Position numbers and translations under genes: made by a program. The notes under the pieces are model-generated. The model searched no databases. It had not been told where the DNA came from and saw only the letters and a list, made by a program, of their open reading frames with translations. This document shows, one piece after another, positions 12,205 through 22,998 of a stretch of 64,000 bases of DNA. Source of the stretch: Scopulariopsis brevicaulis (lineage: Eukaryota > Ascomycota > Sordariomycetes > Microascales > Microascaceae). Where the stretch lies: positions 1-64,000 of the forward strand of contig JAGFNX010000160.1 in the NCBI GenBank assembly GCA_017657125.1, read 5' to 3'. How positions within the stretch are numbered: position 1 is the stretch's first letter; every line of letters begins with the position of its first letter.

Positions 12205-13106
12205 ATGATCATCGACGGGGAGAAATTCGCATGCGAGACTTGCATTCGGGGACATCGCACTACCCAATGCCAGCATTTCGGTAAAATACTCCGTCTGTCG
12301 AACGTCGCTACGAGCTCAGCTGTTGATAAATTTACGACGAACTAGACCGGCCACTCCAGCAAATCGGCGTAAAAGGCCGCCCAGTCTCTCAGTGCAATCA
12401 CTGCCGCACTCTGCGCCAGAATAGCTCCGTCCACACCAAGTGCACATGCGCAACGGCCGCTAGGAGGGGGACGCTTGACACGACTATCACGAGTGAGTCT
12501 TGTCGACACCTGCCTTCGGGAAGCTCTTACTCATGAACGGCTCTTTATCTAGGAAGGTGTGCCTGTTTCGAGGGCGGGTCCTGCACTTGCGCATCTTCTC
12601 AGAGGGGGCCTAGTACGAATAGCCTCTCGCAAGGGTCGCCGAGTCTTCACCCGTCGCCAAGCCTTCACATGTCACCGCATCTTAATGCGGACGCAAGTCT
12701 CCCAACGACACCGCAGGGTCTTGACCAGGCCGGTCTTACCCAGACGTTACCAGCCCAACCTGAGACCTCCCCGCAGCCTCAGCAGGCCCAGTATCCGCAG
12801 CTCGGCGGCATGTCATCGTTAGGCCCGACGCTAGATTTCAACCAACTAGATGGCTGGGGCCATGATGGAAGCCTCGGCGCGTGGGGCATACCGACTCCTC
12901 ACAACACGGTGTTCGATGACACCACTGCCATGATGCTCTTGGATGCAACGTCGATGCCAGGCTTGACGCAAGAGCCCACTGCGGTCTGGCCGGTGCATGG
13001 CCAATCGTCAACCACACAGCCTCCAGGGGGGGCCTGGACCTGGGCAGATGATGCTGGGTCAAGTGGTCAGGGTAGCCACCATTGGCACGGGAGCCGTGGC
13101 TGGTGA
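12205..13106 (+). CDS. Copper-fist transcription factor
   Basis: Three exons (12205-12280, 12346-12492, 12553-13106) give 258 residues. The introns are 65 and 60 nt, both in phase 1. Only after splicing does the full copper-fist domain appear at residues 1-60: MIIDGEKFAC, zinc ligands C10, C13, C22 and H24, the minor-groove KGRP motif at 35-38, then CNHC and the paired CTC. A second cysteine cluster, CACFEGGSCTC, lies at 77-87 and resembles the Cys-rich copper-regulatory motifs of Ace1, Mac1 and GRISEA-type factors. The rest is Pro/Gln/Ser/Gly-rich with WGHDGS and WTWADD patches, likely activation sequence. Such nuclear factors sense Cu(I) and control copper uptake or detoxification genes. 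Whether it senses excess or shortage cannot be read here. The relic of a copper-exporting ATPase lies 1 kb away on the opposite strand. Confidence 0.87.
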
Positions 13107-14178
13107 TTCCAGGTGAACAGACTTAGGTGGTGATGCTAGTGGTTCACAAGTAGTAAATCTCACCTGAAGCTTCTGTCTTGTTCTAGAAGGATCGATTCTC
13201 CCGCTCGGCCGCAAGTACGGGGGCGCGTGGAAGCAAGGCCCCGCGCTTATCGCCGAACCGCGAATATCGAGAAGGGCGGAGCCGATTGAGGAAGTCCCCA
13301 CACCGAGTTTGACAGAATCAGCGTTCTGACCAATGAATATCAATCAGCCGCGACGTCTGACCGTGTGTTGTTCCCATGACCGTCGCTGCCCCTAACCAAT
13401 ATATCTCAGGTGGCGACTCAGAGCGGACAAAGCGGGCAAAGCGGACGAAGCGTCCGTCCCTCTTCCCCACTCGGGAATCTGGGAACAGCACAAAGAGCGC
13501 ATCGACTCCACATCCACGCCGAATGAGGCTAGAAACAAAAAGCCAAGCTGATGTTGAATCGAACGATTGGATTAAGAGTCGAAGAAACGGCGAAAGCGCG
13601 CCGCATGCGCCTGGACTTGACGACCAGGATAGGGAATGCCCCGAATGTCCGAAAAGAGCCGAGAATGGCTGAGAGAAATTAGCTTTCAGCCGACATGATG
13701 CGTTCCACCCTCTTCTCACACCTGACCCAGCCCATGAATATGAAGTATTACATGTGACTGAGCCACCAATGTAGTACAATCAGCGCGGCGGGGCGTCATA
13801 AATAGAAGAACAACGTCAGCTTGGAACGCCTCGGATGATACCTACGTGGCAAGGTACTTTTCAACAGTCGGTGGAAGAGAAAAATTATTGCTTCGAGCCA
13901 TGCATTCGAGAGCACTCCATGGCACTTTTACGAGCGTTTTATACCCATACGGTACCATTAAGGCAGGCAGCTATGATAGAAGAAACCATTAATGCTGTTT
14001 ATAGGCTTAACAAAAGAATCTATAATACATGCTGAATGCGTTCCCAAGGAACATATGAAATAGAACTCCTAGATAACACACCGGCGATGTCTCAAACGCT
14101 TGACGTGAATGTTCCTACCAATGGGCATTGACACTCCAATCTTAATCTTGACCCCTTTCAAATTTATCCCACCATCGC
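13107..14178. other. Intergenic between copper-fist gene and ATPase relic
   Basis: A basic open frame at 13400-13670 and a 66-codon frame at 13835 (preceded by a TATA-like ATAAATAG near 13798) have no recognisable domains. I do not call them genes. Confidence 0.4.
13422..13457 (+). repeat. 9-bp tandem repeat
   Basis: Four adjoining units related to AGCGGACAA (units at 13422, 13431, 13440 and 13449), the last degenerate. Confidence 0.7.
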
Positions 14179-15258
14179 TCATTCCTTGGAAACGGTAGCA
14201 GTATTCCGGAAGCCTACAAGAGGCAGGCTCGTCCTGGGGAGCAGACTGCTGCAGATGACGCTCACGCTGCTCAGCGCCATGGCTAGGTTCACCCAGACGG
14301 GATCCAGGCGCGTGTATGACCCGTTGGTCTTCACCGGGTAGAGGACGCCGGCGGCAATAGGCAGTGCGACCAGGTTGTAGATGCTCTCGCCTAGGCAAAG
14401 TTGAACTTGACACGCCTGGACACAGCGCGGCTGAGTTCGACCAGCGTCAAGAGCGAGTTGAGGTCGGACCTGACGAGGACGAACTCGGCAGCGGAGATGG
14501 CGACGTCCGAGCCAGCGCTTATGACAATTCCGACGTCGGCAGCAGTCAGCGCCGGCGAGTCGTTCACGCCGTCGCCGACCATGGCAACTATGGCTCGCTT
14601 CTTCGACTGCCCGCCGAGACTGAGCCGCCGCCGCGCGCCCGGAGGGAGGTGATTACGGAGTGAGACTCAGCGCGGATGGGGTCTGATGTCGAGAAGATGG
14701 CAGCCGGCATGGGGGGGTTCTCGGAGTCGGGATCCCTTGCGGCGGCGAGGACGACGGACTTGGCCTGGTCCTTCCAGGAGTCAAGGGTGGAGAGGGTGGC
14801 CTCGTCAAAGCGGACCTCGTAGTCGGTCATTAGGGCCTCGTTCCCAGCAAGCATTTCCATCGCAGGGGACGTTCCGTTGGGAGCAAGCTTTGCGCACATG
14901 CCCTTGCCGGGAATCTCTTGGACTTCCTGAGGCGCCACACCCTTCAGGCTCCTTTCCTCACAGAAAGAAACGAGGGCCTTGCGACGCAAGAGCTGCAACT
15001 CATGCCTCTGATGGAGAGTTCGGCACGCCAAACATCATCGGACATATCACGGCCCTTGGGACTTGGACCTAGTTTTTCGACCTGTTCGATTGTCGCGTCA
15101 TAGCCGGCGCCTTCAATTAGCTCGACTATCTTCTCCTGATTATCCGCCCCGTAAAAGCGGACCAAAGCTGTTCGGGTCAACAGAGCGACGTCTGCCGCTT
15201 CAACCCACGGCTGTGAGGTAAGGGATTCCGTGACCTTGCCGACGCAGGAGTATCCAAT
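14179..15258 (-). pseudogene. Copper-transporting P1B-type ATPase, decayed relic
   Basis: Read on the minus strand, recognisable pieces occur in order. First is a heavy-metal-associated domain (CVGKVTESL to GAGYDATIEQ, about 15258-15060). Then comes the start of a second one (GMSCSSC, about 14990). A jump then leads straight into the nucleotide-binding domain (ALVSFCEERSLKGV and GKGM, 14980-14900), and a further jump leads to the hinge GDGVNDSPAL (about 14575). The last piece is the C-terminal membrane part YNLVALPIAAG (to 14179). Missing are most of the second metal-binding domain, the first membrane helices, the actuator domain, the CPC motif, the DKTG phosphorylation site and the SGDN region. 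A TAG replaces the expected Trp codon at 14391-14393 and is followed by a 2-nt frameshift. An intact protein of this family would export or sequester Cu(I). This copy cannot be functional. Confidence 0.85.
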
Positions 15259-15261
15259 GCG

Positions 15262-15490
15262 TCCGGGTTCGAGTTAATACGTAGCAAACCTCGGTTCGTC
15301 TCGAGATAGCGACCGTCCGCAGTGAAGGCCACTCACTGCGTTAGTCGAACCGCTATGCCCCTTGAGAGTCTGCTGGTGTTTGCCCGTGCCACAGTCCAGA
15401 GCCGGATGCTCTCATCGAAAGAAGCCGACGCAAGCGTCTTCCCTTCTGTCGAGAAGGCGACATGGCGCCAACATTGGTGGTGGGGACACG
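15262..15490 (-). pseudogene. WD40-repeat fragment (NACHT-WD40 type)
   Basis: On the minus strand, about 15452-15395 reads VAFSTEGKTLASASFDESIRLW, a textbook WD40 blade. A second blade follows in shifted frames (GKHQQTLKGHSGS, then AFTADGRYLETNRGLL). The ending LETNRGLL resembles the tail of the WD40 propeller in fungal NACHT/NWD NLR-like proteins. At least two frameshifts are needed to read it, and no start, NACHT domain or other blades are present. The fragment abuts the ATPase relic directly, on the same strand. Confidence 0.7.
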
Positions 15491-16239
15491 CGTCTTCGAC
15501 GCTTGCTGCAGGGGTTGCGTAGTCGGGGCTAGAAAGATCTCCGTCCCGTCTTCATCACCTTTCCGTCTCTTGGCGACTATTCGAAGTGCGTGGGCAGTCA
15601 TTCGTCACGTCACACCAGCCCCTCGGCTCCACCTTCCTAGAGACGGTGGCTGCAGGCTGAATCCACACAGCCTAGACCAATACACACCTCTCTTTTCCCC
15701 TTTGCGACCTCATATCCTGTGACAAAACGATACACCGTCCACTTCTCCTAGCCATCTACTTGTAGCTCCGTGAACGAAAGCTCAGGAATCGATGATAATA
15801 CTTGGCATCCTTCCTATCGATCACCGCATTAAAGGGTATAGATACGCATATATCTGTGGTCATGTGAGATGGAGAAGGCAAGGATCCGCCGATGGACCTC
15901 GTCGTCGCGTTTCACTGCACGAAAAGATTCGACGAGGCCTCAAACGCATTCTTTCGGGTTTTATTGTCCTGTCGGTGCGCCTTGTCCCTTGTCGTCGCAC
16001 TGGTGTGCGAATACAGCGGGTACCCGGCGCCTGTGGCTGGCGATAGGTTCCCTGGGTTACGCGTCGGACAAGCCATCATGGGGTGCCGCGCGGCCGCCAC
16101 CATGTAATGTCCACGCGGCCAACGAGTTATTTAGCGGCTGAGAAGAAAACCCATGAAGCCAATCCATCCTGGGCTTCGCTTCTGGAAAATCCATCTTTGA
16201 CTCTACTTTGAGTGTGATGCTCCTTGTCGTTAGCTTTCA
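15491..16239. other. Gene-free stretch between relics
   Basis: I see only short overlapping open frames without motifs or splice structure. Confidence 0.45.
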
Positions 16240-16560
16240 ATGGGGGGAGTGGCGCTTGCTCTTGTCCTCTGCCTGGCGGCCACGACCGCCATCGCATCGC
16301 GGGGATCCAATTCTCACGGTCCGGGGGCTGCCTTCGACCGTATTTTCCAAGTATGGCTAGAGAACGGGAATTACGACGTGAGACCGCCAATTACCCCCGA
16401 AGGCGGGAAATGGGGGAGGCGGGGGGTTAACTAGAGATAGGAGGCCGCCGTCGATAAAAACATGAAGTGGATTGCGAGCAACGGCATCCTACTCCCTAAT
16501 TTCTACGCCGGTAAGCTCATTATTCGCGCCACTAACACATTCCACTGCTGAAACTAGCTC
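16240..16560 (+). pseudogene. Truncated secreted acid phosphatase / phosphoesterase
   Basis: Exon 1 (16240-16377) encodes a signal peptide (GVALALVLCLAATTAIA) followed by FDRIFQVWLENGNYD. Exon 2 (16441-16510), after a 63-nt intron, continues AAVDKNMKWIASNGILLPNFYA. This is the N-terminal signature of the fungal phosphoesterase family (PF04185 type) that includes phosphate-repressible acid phosphatases. After a second apparent intron (16511-16557), the expected THPSQPNY motif is absent. The frame runs into unrelated sequence, a T13 tract (16591-16603) and a stop. The catalytic body is therefore lost, most simply by insertion or rearrangement near 16560. Confidence 0.75.
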
Positions 16561-16620
16561 ACTGTGGTGCTGGCATGCGATACACTGCTGTTTTTTTTTT
16601 TTTGACTAGAATATAGTACA

Positions 16621-16691
16621 GAGCAAAGAGCTTGTATTGATTTCCTGGTCTTATGGGTCTAATACTGTACCTGATTGTATGCTCTTTGCTC
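16621..16691. repeat. Inverted repeat next to poly-T tract
   Basis: GAGCAAAGAGC (16621-16631) and its perfect complement GCTCTTTGCTC (16681-16691) flank 49 bases. A T13 run lies just to the left at 16591-16603. It may be the end of a short transposable element that truncated the phosphatase gene. Confidence 0.6.
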
Positions 16692-16894
16692 ATGTTGTTC
16701 ACCTAAAGGATGTCCCAAAAAGGCCCTTGGTACTTATATGACCATTTTTTCGCCGCTTGTGGAAACCACGAGCGTCAGCTGCATTTCACGAGGTAATTTT
16801 GGTTCTTACGAAGCCAGTTTTAAGGGCTATGAAGTACATCATACACCACTCGAGGAACTTTAAAAACTATTAGTCCTACCCTCCTCTTCCTCCG

Positions 16895-16902
16895 TATAAA
16901 AA
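16895..16902 (+). promoter_or_regulatory. TATA box of GT32 gene
   Basis: TATAAAAA lies 89 bases before the start codon at 16984, with a C/T-rich leader in between. Confidence 0.55.
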
Positions 16903-16983
16903 TTAGCTTTCGACCACTCTTTTCAGGACGACACTTCACCCTCCCCCGCTACAAGCGTCAACTTCTATCTCAATCAAAGCACT

Positions 16984-18189
16984 ATGACAAAGTTTTTCAT
17001 TCATACGTTACGCGGCCCAAGAGCCCGGCTAGCTACTTTATTTCTCTTACTAGTCGCGTTGTGGTACTTTAGAGCCATCCTATATACCGCATCGACACTC
17101 CTACTACTCCCGTTTGGCTGGTCTCGAGGTTCGTCTGAATTCATCATTTCTCAGGGGACGGATGGATTCGACCTCAGCTTTGCCAATTATGGTATTCTTG
17201 ATGCTTCGGCCGGCATGAATTACATTGATCGTGTACCTCCCGTTCTTCACCACATCCTTCTGGGCTCCGTACCACTAAACAATACGTGGAAGGAAGCTAG
17301 GCAGAGCTGTCTAGACTTTCACCCTGGGTGGGAAGCACATCTCTGGACGGACGAGGATGCGGAACAATTCGTGACAGAGAAGTTTCCCGACTTCAAGGGG
17401 ACGTGGGATGGCTATAGGTTTCTGATTCAAAAGGTCGACGCACTGAGGTATTTGGTGCTCTATGAGTATGGCGGTAAGCATTTACCCGCAAGTTATTCTT
17501 CATAACAGTAGGGTCAGACATGGAATGTGTGCATAAGTATGCTAACGTTGGGTTTAATAGGGGTTGTCTTGGATATGGATTTGAAATGCAAGAGATCCGT
17601 GGGTCCTCTCAGGCGGTTCGATTTCGTGGCGCCTGCTGCGTACCCGACGGGATTCTCAATCAGTTTCATGATGAGTAACAAACATAACGACTTCATTGGG
17701 GAGGTAATACAAAAGTTGAAACTATACAATCGGCATTGGTTTGGACTTCCTTACCCAACCGTCATGTTTAGCACGGGAGGCCATTTTGCGTCGTACGTAT
17801 CCCCCATTCTCCGGAGCCTTGATGCTTAGTCCCGCATCCTATGGAGCGTTGATGTTGACCGGCTATGTAGCACTATCCACATGTTGCAGCGCAACAGAAC
17901 TGGACTCAAGATTCTAGCCGGGCCTGAGGACAACTTTGGGTTGCACAGCCTGAACGGCAGGCATGCAACTCCACTCTTTGAACACCTTGGCAGCTCATCA
18001 TGGCACTCATATGACAGCTTCTTCATGGTTTCATTGGGCCAGTGTGTTAGGTGGACCCTTCCCTTGCTTATTGTTAGTATTGTGTGTATTTTGTTATTTG
18101 TAGCAGACCGATGTAACCGGATTACGCGGGCAGGGAAATATTCCTTCAAGAGTACGATGGACCCGGACTTAGAGAGGAGAGCAGCTTAA
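16984..18189 (+). CDS. GT32 mannosyltransferase (SUR1/CSH1-like)
   Basis: Three exons (16984-17473, 17561-17792, 17871-18189) encode 346 residues; the introns are 87 and 78 nt with clear branch sites (TGCTAACG, TTGACC). Residues 15-42 form an N-terminal signal anchor. The Gly_transf_sug domain follows, with IPPVLHHI-like and W..HLWTDEDAE segments. The nucleotide-sugar binding motif DMD lies at 168-170 and is formed across the first intron (YGGVVLDMD). The stretch LHSLNGR, then LGSSSWHSYD, is typical of inositolphosphorylceramide mannosyltransferases. A second hydrophobic helix (WTLPLLIVSIVCILLFVA) is near the C-terminus. The likely role is transfer of mannose from GDP-mannose to inositol-phosphoceramide in the Golgi. 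Sphingolipid specificity is inferred from family resemblance. Confidence 0.88.
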
Positions 18190-19815
18190 CTTATCCATGC
18201 CGCCCACACTACTCTGGATCCAGAGACTCCAGTCGAGGGCGACGGGATATCGCGCTGGGGATTCGGCTTCCGCAAGAGAGAAGGCTGAGAATAGGCGTAT
18301 TTTCAAGTGGATACTTCCGAGGATGGGTCAGAGTTCAGGGATCGTTATGGAGAGGGTTTCACGCCTGCACCAAATCTACGCTCGGCTGAGCCATGGTTTA
18401 ACAGTTGTAATTCTGTTCCGAACATGCCGTCACTCTGTCAAAGTACACACAGGAAACCCCCACCTTCCCCCACGCCGCACTAGAGGGCCGAATGTGTCGA
18501 GAGTGGCCTGGTGAGGCGGCTGCGCAATACATTCTGACTGTAGAGCCGCGGTAGCATGAGACGGTTACTGGGGTTCTGTCCCGTCATCAGCAGGTGCATG
18601 GGGGGTAGGTCCCGAGGTGGACGTTCGGCGTAGAACTCGATGGTGGTGTAGTCTGCAGGAGGCGTTGGTCGGCCCTCTTCCGGCCGATTCCCTTCCGGAT
18701 CCTGGAAAGCCACTTTCTCAACGACACGATATATTTGCGGAATAGTCTGCAAGACGTCGATGGCAACACTGACATGCAAGTCCTCCGAGAACGCAGAGAA
18801 CGGGGTTGGTTTTGTGAGGGGCCGAGAACGAGCCGGAAGCAGTCGTGGTCAGGCGGCAGCTGACGGTGCCATGCATCCTGCGTGCACGCCATAGACTTTG
18901 GGTACTAGCCGCCAGCCAGCCTCAAGCCCCCATCTGCCCGACATACTGTAATGAGTACGTTGAACCCCTTCTTGAAATGCGTCAAACATTCTCCAAGGAA
19001 GCCCTCGCAGCCCCAGCGGCAATATCCGCACCTGCCTCATTGAAACTCACTCTTCGGATTCATCATACTCGTCCCTGGTGTAGATCTATAACGATCTATA
19101 TCGACGCCGTCCTTATCGGTTCGCTTACGACTATGATACGTCTCTTAGCCTGTTCGTTAAAACAGACGTGTTTCCGCTCACGACTTGAATATGGTACGTC
19201 GGATGTGGTAGTGATGCCATCATTCTCTTGGCTGATCTGCTGAAAGTAGAAGGAGATTTGGTAGCGATCAGTCGTCAGGCTGCCTAACCGGGTTAATTTG
19301 ACCCCGTTGTCCTTCCCCTGCCCCTGTGTTAGGAACACGGTAGCCACACATAGCCCTCCCAGGGCGGCTTGGGCCATGTTTCGCCTCTTGAGAATGGGCT
19401 TTTTATTGGCGGAGTTACCGCTCTTCGATGGCTCGTGCTGAAGGCGGCACCAGGATTGCCGCCTCTTTGCAGAGGTCCGTAGAGCCATGTCACGTCGCAA
19501 TCTTTCCACCTCCAGAAGAGAATTAGCGCGGGCACCTCAGTATCGGTTCGGCAAAAGAATACACTAGCTCCACATACCAGTTTCTTGTCTCGGGACGCAC
19601 AGTCGCCAGCTTGTTTTAAATTGAGAGAGAAATGGAAGGTCGGAGCGTCTTTGCTGCGAGTAGTTGCTTAGTAAGGGCTTGGATTGTCGTCCAGCATCCT
19701 GTGCTGCATAAATCTCTTTTCATCACGATATGACTCTTGTTCCAGTTCGTCTTCCTAGGAAGCTCCGGAAATAATATCAAAGTCACCTCTCCTCCAAAAA
19801 TTACATGTCAAGGCA
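18190..19815. other. Gene-poor stretch
   Basis: No gene can be assembled. The minus strand at about 18770-18490 reads as a protein-like segment (LHVSVAIDVLQTIPQIYRVV, then PPADYTTIEFYAERPPR), but it has no recognisable family and no flanking exons. Confidence 0.4.
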
Positions 19816-20440
19816 ATGGTTCCCGAAAATGAGATGCGTTATCGGCGCAGCAGAGGCCAACATGTTGCGTCTTCTTATTCCGTCCCTCCTTCCTTACGTT
19901 GTCCTTTCTCGACGTGGGTCTACGGGACTTCTGATGTTACATCTCAGGAAGTGGAAACTGCCGATGGCTGGTGGTTCGAGGATATCAACGGGGACATTGG
20001 TTTTCGCCGTCCCCGCTGATCCTACAAAGCCGACATATGACGGTATTAAAGCTTACATGATGGTTGGTACATGGGTAAAATGACCGTTGTGGAGACAATT
20101 ACGGCTGAGCCAGGAAAGAGGAGCGAATTACAGATGGAGATGAGCAAACCAGACTCACAGAAAGGTACATGTAGGTAATGGCTTGGCCGATTTGGGTATT
20201 TTGGAGTACGGGGGACGTCGGATGGCGTGCGATGCACTAGTGATTGCGCGGATTATTCGCATATTCTTTCCGCACGAAACGCCAAAAAGTGGATTGAGCG
20301 AGAGTTTGATTCCATCACAATGCGGAACGAAAAGAGTCTATGGATGGTATCGACCTATACCATTGTCCTCTGGACCTCGAGTCAGAGGGACCTTGGTTTA
20401 CTGGTGTCTACGTATCAAACGCCCCATGTAAGTTGTGTCA
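19816..20440 (+). pseudogene. Eroded coding sequence of unknown family
   Basis: Protein-like segments appear in succession on the plus strand but in different frames. They are ADGWWFEDINGDIGF (about 19965-20010), PTYDGIKAYMM (about 20030), LADLGILEYGGRRMACDALV (about 20185-20245) and AKKWIEREFDSI (about 20278-20315), then SSQRDLGLLVSTYQT (to about 20420). The segments between them contain stops and do not fit GT-AG introns that restore frame. I read this as one former gene of a few hundred codons, now frameshifted. I do not recognise the family. A heavily intron-interrupted live gene is less likely. Confidence 0.4.
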
Positions 20441-21123
20441 GAAATAGGCCTGAGGATATGGCACTCATGGCAAGGCCCAGGGATCGCCGACAAAATCTTA
20501 CTTCTAGGGGAACTGACGCGTCAGATACAATGGGAACGTCCAGGAGTCCTAGCTTAAATGCCCGAGATCGGCGCCAGTGGCATTTAACAGGGGCACCGGT
20601 CGAGTGCGCCACAGGCTGGGCCGGTGATCAAAAGAGCCCCGCGCCAATGAGACCGAAAACAATGAGCTGAAACCTCCGCGCGTGGGGGAACCGTGGGATG
20701 GGGTTGGTCTCTCCATGTAGACCTATGACGCCTCCGGGCATACCTGCGATTGCGCGAGTTCCTCCTCATATTGGGAATCCGCGATCACGCGCAGCCGCCG
20801 ACCACCTCTAGATACGGTATCTACCCGCGGGCGATGCTCCCTTGTCAAAGATTATATTATCACGTAAACTATGCGTATAATAATCAGAAACTGAGTGTCT
20901 TGTACCATTCCGTCGGGTCCGCAATTCCCGGTTTCTACCAACACTGACATCCACCGGAAACATCACATCAAACGTATCCTGCACGGGTTTTCGCTCCCCC
21001 TGTCAAGCTTATCCTCGTTACATCATCTCCCCTGATCCTGTTCAAAGTCCTTTTCCCATGGGACACCTATTATCTTCCCTCTGTACGAACCCGTTTCGCG
21101 CCAAGGCTACGACGAGATCAGAC
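20441..21123. other. Intergenic, promoter side of reductase gene
   Basis: No coding region is supported. An in-frame upstream ATG at 21058 could extend the next gene by 22 residues. Confidence 0.4.
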
Positions 21124-22626
21124 ATGGCACCGATCGAGCAACCACAGCTGCCAAGTGTGCAGACACAGCTCCTCTTGCACCAGCCCCGGTCGCCGTACGA
21201 GACGTTCCACGAGGGCGGCGTACCCGTCCTAAACTCGGGGGAGTTACTCGTTCAGATCGAGGCTATAGGGCTTAATCCCATTGATTGGAAGTCAGCGTAT
21301 GTTTTATCCTTGTTCGAATGCTATCTGGGCGTCAGACGTGGGGCAAACCTAGTGAGGTTTTAGCTGACCTTTCGCGACATAGGGATTTTGGGTTTGCGCT
21401 ACCCAAACTGCCATGTCTCAATGGCCGTGAGTTCGTTGGAACCGTCGTAGCAGTCAACGTCCCCACCGGATGCCGCCTCGCCGTCGGCGACCAGGTACAC
21501 TCCTACCCTCCCCTTCCCTCCACCCCCCCCCAAATGACATCCGCTGACATGTGCTTGACAGGTCCTCGCCGTAGCCACCGACTACCGCGACTTCCGCAAG
21601 TCCGCCTTCCAAGAATACGCCGTCGTCTGCTGCTTCAACGCCATCAAGATACCAAAGGGCACAGACCCCTACAAGGCGGCCTCCCTCGGCGTCGCGTTCG
21701 TCACCGCCGCGCTAGCACTAGGGGTCTGTCTGGGAATAGTGCTGCCTAAGCAGGGGAAGCTGCCGCCGCTGGACCTGCTGTCGATTGCGCAGGCGGCGGG
21801 GGAGGGGAGTGTGCCGCCAGATTGTTATGGAGAGGTTTTTGACGCGATACCGGCGGGGAGTCGGCCACATGACGGGGAGTGGATCTTGATATACGGTGGT
21901 GAGTGCCGAGCGATGAGGTCGTGCTCATGGACCTCTGGAGAAATTCAGTGCTTATTGATGGTGCAGCATCTAGTGTTACCGCCCAGCTTTGCATCCGGCT
22001 TGCAAAATCAGTGGGACTAAGGGTCATCGGCGTGGTAGACGTACAGAAGCACGGGAAAAGGTTAACGGATCTGGGTGTCGGTAAGTCCCCATATCTCTAG
22101 AACACCTACCATCTTGAACCGGCCCCTCTAACACAGTTTGACAGATGTCCTCGTAGACCGATCCGACCTAGAGCTCGCCGCCCAAAAGGTCCGTGAACAC
22201 ACCCACCGATCCCTCCGCTTCGCAATGGACATGATCGGCAGCGAGACCTCCACCTGGTGTCAAAACGTACTGGCCGCCAACGCCTCTTCCCGATACACCT
22301 CCCCGGCATCCAGCCCCGCCGACGCCATCCCTGACCCCTTTACGCAAAAGGGAAGCACGCTTAGCCACCTCGTCTGCTTCTCGGGGTCGCCCAAGGTGCG
22401 GGCCCCGAACGTGAGGATCCATACGGTGCCTGTGAAGTTGTTCCACGTGAATGAGGAGCTGGGGTGCGTATTGAGTTACTGGCTGTACCACTCCTTGAAG
22501 AGCGGGTTGGTTACGGTGCCGGAGGCGCAGATTGTGGATGGGGGGCTAGAGGTTATTAATTCTTGTCTGGAGCTCATGAGGAGGGGAGAGATTTCGGGGA
22601 GTAGGCTAGTGGTGAAGCTTCGATAG
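21124..22626 (+). CDS. Medium-chain dehydrogenase / trans-enoyl-reductase-like
   Basis: Five exons (21124-21296, 21383-21494, 21562-21898, 21967-22080, 22145-22626) encode 405 residues. Donors and acceptors all fit and frame is kept throughout. The N-terminal GroES-like half has GELLVQIEAIGLNPIDWKSAD and CLNGREFVGTVV. The Rossmann half has WILIYGASS, then VIGVVD and the C-terminal substrate lobe. No catalytic zinc ligands are evident, as in the zinc-free quinone/enoyl reductases that work in trans with fungal polyketide synthases. No PKS or NRPS is present in the window, so a stand-alone NADPH-dependent reductase is equally possible. The ATG at 21124 has G at -3 and +4 and is preferred over the in-frame ATG at 21058. 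The gene converges on the SfnG-like gene 370 bp away. Confidence 0.83.
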
Positions 22627-22998
22627 GTGGGCTTGATTAATATAGTGTCTTCAAGCAATTCCATTCCCTGGGAGACTTTAGGTATGGCTGGGAAGCGCCT
22701 TGCAGTCGCAATGCACCCCACGTTTCTCGTTTTATTTCTTCTCTTTGATTTTCCGTGAAATTGGGGAAATAAAAGCGGGGCGCTTTAAGCCTTCACAGCA
22801 TAGACCTCCAATGTCAACATTCAAGTCGTACCCCTTATCTATGAAATATGCCGCACTCGACCGAGGAAGGGGTAGGCAGGCCTAGGGAGAAAGAGAACAA
22901 GGATCAAAGTCGAAAAACAGACGAAGGGCAAACTTTGTACATGCATATTCTTTCGATCTACTTGTTTGGTTTTAGAAATCGGCTGGCGTCTAGAGTGC

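Noticed and set aside
18490..18780. Protein-like minus-strand segment IDVLQTIPQIYRVVEKVAFQ
   Set aside because: Isolated, with no start, flanking exons or known family; noted as coding-like only.
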